A stretch of DNA of 64,000 nt, from positions 79,862,369 through 79,926,368 of the forward strand of contig CM055312.2 in NCBI GenBank assembly GCA_029255685.2, read 5' to 3'. The notes under the pieces were generated by a model. It did no database searches. It saw only the letters and a program-made list of their open reading frames with translations, and had not been told where the DNA came from. Within the stretch, counting starts at the first letter, position 1; each line of letters opens with the position of its first letter. Positions 10,596-19,754 of this stretch are shown here, in pieces. The position numbers and the translations under genes are program-made. Source of the DNA: Silene conica. Lineage: Eukaryota > Streptophyta > Magnoliopsida > Caryophyllales > Caryophyllaceae.

Positions 10596-12425
10596 GTAAG
10601 ACTATCTCGCTAGTTATATTTTTGGAATACTTAAATTGTAAGAGAAGTCCTCCCTGGTGAGTGACTTTGTGCCTTTTTCGTTGTTTAAGACACCATATAT
10701 ATATTTTTAGAAGACCACAGAATCTGAAACAAAGACAGGTTTGGTTTCTAATGAAGGTGCCTTTTATGAGACCTCTGTAAATATTTCCTTTTACCTTCTT
10801 TGATCCTTTTTTAGTGTATTTTGGATTACAAGTTATAGCTATATCAGACTCATGTTTTTGTTTTGCAATGCAGATGGTGCTGTTTATAAGGTTGTTGGAG
10901 TGTTGCAGCCAAGAGAGACCCTGTGTTATATTCTTTTATGTTCTTCTGGGAAAGATTCCATATGATCAACATTGATGTGCTGGGAAAGATTCCAATGGAT
11001 TTGAGTCATCTAACTACTGTTTCTAGTTCACCAGAAACAATATGTTAGTGCTTCATATCTGCTGCTTGTAACTATTATTCATTACTCCGTCGAATAGGTT
11101 GTGCAACTATTAATCATATAGGTATCTTAGGTTGTGTAATTTGGTCATTTGTAAATTAGAAGTTTGTATAGAACATATTTCAGAACGCATGGTGTTTTGG
11201 ATGGTGATTAACGGTACAATGTATGCCACCTCTGAAGTAATAAAAGTGACTACTTTTTTAAGTTGTGTTTATTTGTTTGAAATTTAAGTATTTCTCCATT
11301 TGTAAAATACGTATAAGATTATTATATATTTTTTTTTTGAAAAAAATAAGACGAATAGAGAACTGTTGGCTTACCCAACCGTTCTCTTTTCCTAAGAAAA
11401 GAGAATGCTTATGAGGTGTTCTCTAAAGCTTATTTCAACTGTTCTCTATGATTGTGAATACAAAACGCCTCTTATAACAGTTCTCTAAGCTTTAGAGAAC
11501 ACTGAGTTGGAGAACGCCTCCAAAGCGTTCTCTAAAGCTAATTTCAACAGTTCTCTAAGCCTATTTTTGTAGTAGTAAAGAAAGTTTGACGTTATTGTCA
11601 TACAGATGGCGGTAATCAACTGGTCCATAAGAGTCACACCTAAAGGATGAATGAGAGATATGATTAGATGAAAATATAATCATATTGATACTCTATTAGA
11701 CTAAACGGTTAGTCAATTAATATTAGCTGAGACGAATTAGAGTGTTAATTCGAAATTAAATGTAAAATGTTATATTTAATTTTTGTGTAATGAAATTATT
11801 TAATAAAGATTAAATGATTTAATTAAATATAAAAGGTTATATTTAATTAGTGGATTATAAATATACGATATTTATACAAGATAAAACATTACACATAAGA
11901 GAGAATATAACCGATTCTATACAGATAAAATTTCGGTGAGCAGGGGATTTTCGGCCAGTGAGTGCCGTGTGGGACAGTAGAGCACGACACAACTGGAGCA
12001 AATATTAAGTTGTTGAGTTGTTGTGAAGTGCTAGAGGTAGACCCAAATACCGATTTGGAGAATCTTAGTTGATGTCTAATAGCAAGGTAGTTTGCAGCTA
12101 TAAATAAGACATACCCACGACACATATCACTCACGAGTTCCACACGACCGTCTCTCTCTAGCTTTCATCTTACACAAAATTAAAGGTAATTTTGCAATTT
12201 CTAGCTCAGGAGGGGTATTTCTTAGAACATCTTGGGTGCAACAATTAGGAGGATATCTATCTTGATATCTGATGTTAGTCCTTTGCAAGGACAGAAGGTT
12301 AATTCTTGTTCTCAATCTTTGTATCTCGTATTTCGTTTATGACTATAAATCGTACCTTATAAATTCGTTATAATCCTACATATAAAGACAGATGGGAATA
12401 TATGCAGATATTTTCCCACATGTCT

Positions 12426-12713
12426 TGGCTCAACTTCGGCAAACCTTCATTTTCTTATCGATTAACAGAGTTTTTTCCGATTTATGTTCATTTTTTTGAA
12501 TATTAAAATTCCTCCAAACACCAATCTTCAACTCTACTTTAATTGGGCCATACCCACCCATTTCCCCCTCTATTTCGGCCTTTCGTCGGAGTTGTGGGCT
12601 TGTGGCTATGTCTTGGCTCAGATTCGGCGAACCTTTATTTCCTTATTGATTAATAGAGTTTCCTCCAATTTTATATTCATTATTTTAGAATATTAAAAAG
12701 AAGGTAATTCTTG
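12426..12713. repeat. Tandem duplication right of the solo LTR
   Basis: The segment GTCTTGGCTCAACTTCGGC (12423 on) recurs with changes at about 12611, and CCTCCAAACACCAATC at 12509 recurs from 2199. Together they make two diverged units of roughly 180-190 bp, one of which the solo LTR interrupts. Confidence 0.6.
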
Positions 12714-13824
12714 TTTCAGACAGACTATTTCCGTTTGAAATTTTACAATAAATGTAATATTTCCTCCGTGGCAGTGATACGTTTATACTCGATTTATTTT
12801 CTCTCACAAAATAAAATAAGTGTAAATTCTCTTTCTATACCTTGAAAGACATTTCAAGGTTTTTGATTGGTTCATTAATTTGAGGTAGATGGGCCCACCA
12901 TCAATTTTTTTCCTTTAATTACTTTCTCCTCCAAATTCATTTGCGTTCCATTTTACAAATTTTCGATTCCAAAATATTCGTATTCGTATATTAAGTTTAT
13001 GTTAAAAAGTTTATTTACAGAAAAATTTATGCAAACAAAAAATTAAAAATAAAAATAAAAAACGAAAATTGTACAAATTGCATATGTTCAAAGACTACGA
13101 ATTATTAAATTTCAAATTAATAAATTAAAAAATAACAACCTTAATGAATAATAATAAATAAAATATAGACAAGCAAATTCATATAATTATACACCAAATC
13201 TAACACAAAGAGCCAGATTATAATATCTCGATAAAAAGAACAAAAAATGGTCAACTAAAATTAACTATCGGAGATAAAAAAAAAATTATGAATAATTATT
13301 TTGCATGTGGAAAAAATCAACTCCATATATGGTGATAATTTTTTTGGGTAGTTTTAGAGGGTCGGAGTTTATATTTTATGATTGGTGTTTTTTTGTAGTT
13401 AGATGGTCGACCAATAATAATTTGGGTTAATTATGATATTTAAGGACTTAGGTTTAAACCGTAAATATAATATTTAGATGGTTACATATTTTTATTAACT
13501 GTTTTAAGTTTAAAACGGGTCAATATCTATTCTTTGGGCATATAGGACAAATATTTTACTTTTCATATGCATAATGTTATTATTTTGTTTTGTTCATCAT
13601 ACACATATTTATTTAAACCGTCTTAAATAAGAATGTGTTTATTTTCTATAACGTTGAGTTAATGCGTTGTCTTTACATACTTTTTAATTAAGCGTATAAA
13701 TTTTTTATACATTTTACATCGGCATAACTGTAATATTAAAACATACTTTTTTAATATATATTCATCACCTTCTTATTTATTTTCTAAATTTAATAAAATT
13801 AATCCCGTGCATTTTTTGCACAGG
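12714..13824. other. AT-rich intergenic DNA, probably interior of a broken Helitron
   Basis: No gene or long frame is seen. It ends with the hairpin CCCGTGCATTTTTTGCACAGG (13804-13824). Read across the MULE insertion, this continues to CTAG at 18693-18696, a Helitron 3' end. The 5' end of that Helitron was not found. Confidence 0.5.
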
Positions 13825-13833
13825 AGTAAAACT
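13825..13833. repeat. Left 9-bp TSD of the PMD-bearing MULE
   Basis: AGTAAAACT is repeated exactly at 18686-18694. Confidence 0.9.
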
Positions 13834-13973
13834 GAAACTTTTGCTAAAATGGTGCCCAAAACGAAACTATCTATCAAATTGGTGCTCGTTTCAAAGTATT
13901 TACCAAAAATGGTTCCACGTCACCATTTTTGGTTTTTCCTTTTTTTTTAAAATTTTTAAAACAGGTCGCAGTC

Positions 13974-14225
13974 CCAGACTGCGACCAGATGAAGGGGAAA
14001 AATTCAGAAACTGTCAAATTGAGCAGGGATTTTCAGAATTTGGGAAAGCATCTGGTCGCAGTCTGGGATTGCGACCAGATGAAGGGCATAAATTTTGTAA
14101 AAACACAAATTGGGCAGAAAGTTACAGAAGATGGAGATTCATCTAGTCGCAGTCTGGGACAGCGACCAGATGAAGGGCAAATTTTTAGTATGCATCTGGT
14201 CGCAGTCTGGGACAGCGACCAGATG
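13974..14225. repeat. Palindromic GGTCGCAG...CTGCGACC blocks, left subterminal
   Basis: Four copies lie near 13964-13990, 14056-14085, 14145-14175 and 14193-14225. Each is a near-perfect palindrome of about 28-32 bp, typically followed by ATGAAGGG. Three inverted copies lie at the right end, near 18348-18378, 18438-18468 and 18528-18554. They are candidate transposase-binding sites. Confidence 0.75.
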
Positions 14226-14473
14226 AAGGGTGGCTTGGAAAAAAATCAGAAAGATTTCTAACCATGGACATGTTTTCCATTCATTCCTTCTTTCCATTCA
14301 TTCGTTTTTCATGTCCCTGCATTTTAAATCACCCACAGCAGACAAACAACAACATGATTTTGGAATCCAACCTCATTTCATTAAAGATGCATAAATTGTA
14401 ACAAAACAACTAAAGATTCGTTACTTCCTAATGTTTGAAATTAACAATAACAAAACAACTAAGCGACAATCCA

Positions 14474-16332
14474 CTAATCTTGCCTTCGACTCTTTCCCTT
14501 CTTTCGTGCTTGTGATGTGGACGCACCCGCTTCACCTTCTTGGCCTTGAATACGATGATCGAGATGTCGGAAGTCGTATCTTGGTGGTGATGGAGGAGTC
14601 GGTTCTTCCGGTTCTTGATAATGCACGAGGTGACCTTGGTTCGTGTTTCGCAAAGCTTCAAGTGACATGCTGCGAACCCTCTCGAGAACTTGATACATAC
14701 CCAGAGGAGCGTTCTCAGGGTAGTTGTTAATGAGGTCATTCGTGGCGTTGTAGTTGTTTACGCCCATTTCCGTCTACATTTTGAAAATAAAACATTGTTA
14801 GAATACTAAAAGTTGATAAATAAATAACAATCTAATCAAACATTGTTAGAATACTTACGAGGGTTTGGTAATCGGTGGCGGTAGGGTAGTAGTAGTGATG
14901 ATCCGCATAATCTCGATTTACATATGCACGTGGTGGGGCAATACGGAGACGTGTGATAGCGTTGTACCACTCGTAATATTCTGCATCCCGACTCATAATC
15001 CCTGAGTATGGAGTACCCGGTTGAACGGTCTTGCGCATTCGGTTTCGCCATTGGGTTATGTAAGGAGCAAACTCGATTGCATAGTTCGCCGTAGTATCTC
15101 CTTGGCGATTAGAAGCATGCAACTCGGGACAGGTGTTGCACAATTCAGGAATAGGTTGGTCCCACCCAAATTGGCGCATAACACGGTTTGGTAAATGCCA
15201 CTCAATCATCTCGAAACAAATTAGAGGAGCGATAACATACCACTCCTCTTGATTTTCCGTGCATCTTTGTGGCAAATAATTGAGTATTGTTTGAGTGTAG
15301 GGTACCCAAACAAACTGCAACTCAACCATTGTATCGAACAAGTCTCTTAGGACATTTAAACCTAGGCGATGATCCTTATAATATCGGGCTACCCTAAGCC
15401 ATCTACATCCCAAAGGATCAACACCAACTTGCATTTGTGAACCGAGTGGGTAGTCCACACCCTCTTCCATTGGGATGGTTGACCTCCTAATAACCGGACG
15501 GGCTATCGAGATCCTCTCCCAACTCCAAAGTTGCAGCAAAAGTACCGGACCGACCATTTGGAAAACCCCTTTCTTGCTTGCCCTACACATGTTTCGGTAT
15601 AGGCATGCAAGAACTCCACTTCCCCAACTTATTTCATCCAATCTCCCCAAATCCTCCAACAAGGGAAGGTATAGTGTGCTCACTCGGTTTCCGGTTTTGT
15701 CCGGAAACATTACTGCCCCAATCAAATAAAGTAGATAAGCTCTCACATACTGATGCAAAGTGGCCTCACTCGCATTTTGTGGTAGCTGCTGAAAATTGTC
15801 ATGTAGCCATACAAGTTTAAGCTTGGAACCCTTAAGTGCTACATTTGATGGTCTAGCACCTAGCAGTTGTTCACACATGTATGCCCAAGGGTGTTCACTA
15901 CTACCCGTCACAGGTCTCCCGGTCACCTTTAGTCCAAATAATACTTGGACATCTTGAAGGGTAATGGTCGCTTCCCCGAATGGCAAGTGAAAGGTGTGGG
16001 TTTCTTCCCTCCACCTCTCAACTAATGCCGTGATCAAGTCGCTATCTGTTGGCACAAAACGGAGTCTAGCTATTCCGGCAAATTGGGTTCCGCTTACGTA
16101 GTTCTGAACGGGATCGGGAACCCTGAAGCTTAGAAGAGCTTTCAAGTGACTCCGACACATCAATGTGCCACATTCCTTTAAGAACAAGTGACATCTAATA
16201 TTAGTAATGTTGGCAAATTGTGTACTAAATGACAAACAATCGTTGGAATTTTACCTCTCCTTCCCATATTGCAGTACTCCTATGTGAATTTTGGAGATGT
16301 AAAATGCTGTCATCATGAGGTCCAGGATCCAT
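14474..16332 (-). CDS. Plant mobile domain (PMD/MAIL-like) protein carried by a MULE
   Basis: The exon model on the minus strand is 16332-16255 (starts MDPGPHDDSILHLQNSH), a main exon down to 14859 and a last exon 14773-14474. The donor CTC|GTAAGT and acceptor TGTAG|ACG join in frame across an 85-bp intron. The main exon contains the PMD core ITALVERWREETHTFHLPFG, then EATITLQDVQVLFGL, and a W-rich C-terminal half. The tail is acidic and then basic (ends KKGKSRRQD). PMD proteins such as MAIN and MAIL1 act in the nucleus in silencing and genome stability, and transposon-borne PMDs are known. The junction between exons 1 and 2 is unresolved: the visible acceptors are one base out of phase, so a frameshift or another splice site is possible. 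An uninterrupted frame of 467 codons starts at 16235. Confidence 0.75.
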
Positions 16333-16557
16333 TTGACCTGCAAAATAGAGACAACCCACAACAAAGTATCTGTATAATGCCAAATAAGAACATAAGTAAA
16401 CTAGTAGCCTTAAATTAAAACAACGAAAATTGTTCAAAAGGGACTACAACCGAGTACATAACTAACATTGTTCAAAAGGAACTACAACCGAGTACATAAC
16501 TAAACTATTCAAACTTAATCCGATTAATAGGAAAATTACATAAGATAAGTAAAATAA

Positions 16558-17997
16558 CTACAACCGAATACTATGGAAAAACCATTGCCATGTATCTATA
16601 CTTTCACAATCAACAATTGCAAAAGCTAATGGAAAAATTTGATCATTTGCATCAACCCCAATAGCAATTAAAAGAACCCCTTTATATTTCCCATACAAAT
16701 GAGTGCCATCGATTGTAATTAGTGACCTACAATGTTCAAATCCCCTAATAGAAGGACCAAATGCCCAAAAAACCCTATCAAATTGCTCGACATTCGGATA
16801 GGGTGTCGGTTTATTAGCAAATACAACAACGGTTCCCGGATTTGCATCTTTCAAAGCTTCAAAATAACGAGGAAGGTATTCGTATGACTTCTCCCAATCA
16901 CCATACAATTCCGCCATAGCTCGTTGTTTTGCATGCCATGTTTTCATATAAGAAGGTGTGAAATTGAATTGAGTGGTCATCGAAGCTCTAAGTAGAGATA
17001 TTTTGGCTCCCCAATCCGCCTTAACGAGTGTTTGTATGTGTTTTGCAATAAAGGCCTTGTTCAAGTTAGGATGGTCAATGGGAGGAGCATCAACTACACA
17101 TGAAGTATGGTGAGGACCATTGTATGTGACTATAAAAAAGGCATCCTTAGTCACATCTTTTTGAGAGGCTCTTAATTTCCAATGGCAAGGATGTGGTTTT
17201 CTAGAACATTTGAATGTCACGGTGTAAGGTTTTGATTCCGTTGTTCTAAACATTTGATTTCTTTGAATATGATATTGGCGAACAAGATGTGTTAAGACAA
17301 GTTTAGAATTAAATCTTTGCCCAACACCAAATTCTCCACCACTAACATAATTAACTTCACTCTCACCACACCAACTATTAACAAATTCTTCGTTAACAGC
17401 ATGAACGACAGTAAACTCCCCACTAGGAGCGGAAGGTGTAACAAGATCTTCACCGTCATCTTCCTCATCCACCTCATTTCTCAAGATATCATCCTCATTC
17501 TCTTCAAACTCATCCCCATCCACATTTACATCAAATTCATATTGATCAACATTGTTCTCAATGGAGGAAGGTATTGAAGATAGCATGGGATTCTCTCCTC
17601 TCATCACTTGACCCAATATGTTCGAAAAACTAAGGTTACTTCCCATGTTGGAAGGTATTGGACTAGGTTGTTGGATGGGTATCAACTCAATATATAAATC
17701 CATAGAAGCCGCATTTGAATGATACACACTAGACCACAACGCCCTCAAAGCACGATCATTAGCTAAAGATATCAACTTATACCCTTTCGCACTAGGATAC
17801 TTCATCTTAATTTTCAAAGCAAATTGACTACAATCAACCTCTAATTCATCACAAATTAAAGAAGTCAACTCATCAAATGTGTCATTGCTACCAACAAACA
17901 CAAAAAATTGATCCCCATCCTTATAGCTAATGTTCTCTCCCTCAACCAATATTTCACCATTAGAGTAACAACACAAAGGATAGTTAGTCTTCTCCAT
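16558..17997 (-). pseudogene. Truncated MuDR-type MULE transposase
   Basis: The frame starts at MEKTNYPLCCYSN (17997). It shows a PB1-like N-terminal domain (about residues 25-95) and an acidic linker. A MuDR DNA-binding domain follows with FNSKLVLTHLVRQYHI and C-H-W-K-L-R-A-S. Then comes the start of the MULE catalytic domain with the first Asp in ITIDGTHLYGKYKG and a second in IVDCESIDTWQWFF. The frame stops directly after this, so the last catalytic Glu and the C-terminal zinc finger are missing. Family members are usually 700-900 aa; this one is 479. It has no internal stop, but it cannot make a complete DDE transposase. The PMD gene follows 225 bp downstream on the same strand. Confidence 0.85.
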
Positions 17998-18685
17998 TAT
18001 GCCTATTGATAACAAATTAACTAAATTAATCAACCAAATGACTAAATACAACCTAAAAATTCAACAACTAAAACCAAATTAAAGCCTAAAATGCAAAATG
18101 ACATAAACTAAAATTTCACAAATTAATCAATTTCTAATTGAAATAATTACAATTTATATAAAAGAAAGTGTAGATTGTTACCTTAGAGTGTGAATTGAAG
18201 TGAAAATGGAAGGATTTGGGCGGAAATAAGCTACAAATTGAATAGGCGAAAAGTTAGGGTTTGAGTGTGATTTGGGGATTTTTTAGAATTTAGGTGGAAT
18301 GAGGAAGGGGAAGGGGGAAACCCGGTTTTGAAAGGGTAGTACGTAACCGGTCGCAGTCTGGGACTGCGACCAGATGAAGGAATCCTATTCTCAAAGTCAC
18401 TGCCCAATTTGTGTTTTTACAAAATTTATGCCCTTCATCTGGTCGCAATCCCAGACTGCGACCAGATGCTTTCCCAAATTCTGAAAATCCCTGCTCAATT
18501 TGACAGTTTCTGAATTTTTCCCCTTCATCTGGTCGCAGTCTGGGACTGCGACCTGTTTTAAAAATTTTTTAAAAAAAAAGGAAAAACCAAAAATGGTGAC
18601 GTGGAACCATTTTTGGTAAATACTTTGAAATGAGCACCAATTTGGTAGATACTTTGGTTTTGGGCACCATTTTAGCAAAAAGTTC

Positions 18686-18694
18686 AGTAAAACT
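18686..18694. repeat. Right 9-bp TSD of the PMD-bearing MULE
   Basis: AGTAAAACT is identical to 13825-13833. Its last two bases belong to the CTAG of the interrupted Helitron end (18693-18696). Confidence 0.9.
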
Positions 18695-18696
18695 AG

Positions 18697-19036
18697 TATA
18701 TTATTAAAACAGAGGACATATAGATTTTGATAAAATGTTTCCATCAATTATTTTATTTGAAATAACAACTTTATTTACAACATTTTATAGTTAAATGTTA
18801 TTTTATAGTATTATAAAATGCTATGATTTTCTAATTTTAAAATTAAACTGTCTTAAAAAAATCCCCTTTTACAACTACTAAAGACGAGAACTCAAGTGAT
18901 ATAGTGATATTTGTTGAAGATAACGTGAAGAAAGTGAGTTATGGCCGTAGCTTTCGTCCCACCTCAAGGAATCAAGGATAACCATCCCTTAACCGTGATC
19001 ACAAATTTTCCCTTGTGAGGGACATACACTATCTAT
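18697..19036. other. Intergenic DNA upstream of FBP2
   Basis: AT-rich sequence without a recognisable gene or element. Confidence 0.4.
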
Positions 19037-19256
19037 TATTAACAAGTCTTTTTTGTGATTGATATATCTGCCACAAATTTATAAATTACAATGGATTAAA
19101 TATTATTCATATTGATAGATAATACAAAACAGTTTACGAAGTACTTTTGTTTTATCTTCCTTATATAGATATTACTTTTGTTTTATATTCCTTAAATGAT
19201 TATTATTGGACTCATCATAAACTTGTGACGGAATATTCCATCACAAATGAGAATTT
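19037..19256. mobile_element. MITE-like element with TTTGTGA... inverted ends
   Basis: The left end TCTTTTTTGTGATTGATA pairs approximately with the right end ATTCCATCACAAATGAGAA. The same terminal type recurs at 24025-24200, showing a local MITE family. The TSD was not resolved. Confidence 0.5.
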
Positions 19257-19417
19257 GTGTTCTATTATACGTTTTTCATAAATTTATAAAGGATTAATTA
19301 TCACGCGCATTACGAATTTAGGATGAACTGTGATAGCTGATCACTCTACTAGTCACTAGTGAGTTGGTGAATAACTGAATACTGCACATTATAATTTATA
19401 CATACATAAAGAACAGT

Positions 19418-19605
19418 CCGTTTTTCTTAAGACGGGTCACCATTTGTGACGGATATTTTGTGAGATAAAATGGATACAAAATGAGTTAGTGGAAAAAGGG
19501 GACCACATGAATAGTGTAGAGAAAAAATGGGTATTTTGTGAGAGAAAACAATATCCGTCACAAGCTTGCAACGGATAGTGTCGTTGCAAATAAGAATTTG
19601 CGCAT
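19418..19605. mobile_element. Second MITE-like element with GTGACGG inverted ends
   Basis: TTTCTTAAGACGGGTCACCA...GTGACGGATATTTTGTGAGA on the left is mirrored by TTTTGTGAGAGAAAACAATATCCGTCACAAGC and CAACGG...GAATTTGCG on the right. It lies about 150 bp upstream of the FBP2 start, so it could be part of the promoter region. Confidence 0.5.
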
Positions 19606-19721
19606 AAAGAATTACTGTATATCTGTTATCATCATTTATCATCACAATTCACAAGTGAGCCAACACCGTCACCGACGACACCGTTGAAGAATCATATTTA
19701 CATTACTCAACATTTGTTTAA

Positions 19722-19730
19722 ATGCAATAA
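19722..19730 (+). promoter_or_regulatory. Minimal uORF (Met-Gln-stop) before FBP2
   Basis: ATGCAATAA ends 24 nt before the FBP2 start codon in the presumed 5' leader. It may be chance; leader extent is not known. Confidence 0.3.
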
Positions 19731-19754
19731 TTCAACACACTAAAACAAAAATCA

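Larger units (their letters stand above)
2417..11577. mobile_element. Non-autonomous CACTA-like element, about 9.2 kb, with captured gene fragments
   Basis: The left end is CACTACTACAA (2417-2427). The right end is TTTTTGTAGTAGT followed by A where G is expected (to 11577). The outer ~150-250 bp on both sides hold repeated AGAGAACGC(C/T) and inverted GCGTTCTCT motifs, the subterminal repeats of this family. The candidate 3-bp duplication is imperfect (TAG/AAG). Comparison with the LTR at 40384 shows that the element breaks an otherwise continuous LTR sequence. No transposase was found; it holds a nested Helitron on the left and glucosyltransferase-like exons on the right. Confidence 0.7.
2294..12420 (+). 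mobile_element. Solo copia LTR split by a CACTA-like insertion
   Basis: The LTR begins TGTTGGAG at 2294 and ends TTTTCCCACA at 12420. The 5-bp duplication TGTCT lies on both sides (2289-2293 and 12421-12425). Without the insertion at 2417-11577 the LTR is about 970 bp. It is related to the LTR of the young element at 40384: both carry a GATTGACT(T/A)GCTAG block followed by GTTTGAC(G/A)TTATTGTC and a CACACCTA/CACACCTT segment. No internal domain or second LTR is present, so this is a solo LTR left by LTR-LTR recombination. Confidence 0.75.
13834..18685 (-). mobile_element. PMD-bearing MULE, 4852 bp
   Basis: The ends GAAACTTTTGCTAAAATGG and CCATTTTAGCAAAAAGTTC open TIRs of about 280 bp (13834-14118 and 18400-18685). 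These are nearly identical in inverted orientation, and a perfect 9-bp duplication AGTAAAACT flanks the element. The TIRs and subterminal DNA hold repeated palindromic blocks based on CTGGTCGCAGTC(C/T)(C/G)(A/G)GACTGCGACCAG. The inside carries two minus-strand genes, a truncated MuDR-type transposase (16558-17997) and a plant mobile domain gene (14474-16332). The high TIR identity and long intact frames argue for fairly recent activity, with transposase supplied in trans. Confidence 0.9.

Noticed and set aside
14431..14739. Overlapping + strand and alternative minus-strand frames at the PMD C-terminal exon
   Set aside because: Shadows of the spliced PMD exon 14474-14773, which continues the main frame in phase.
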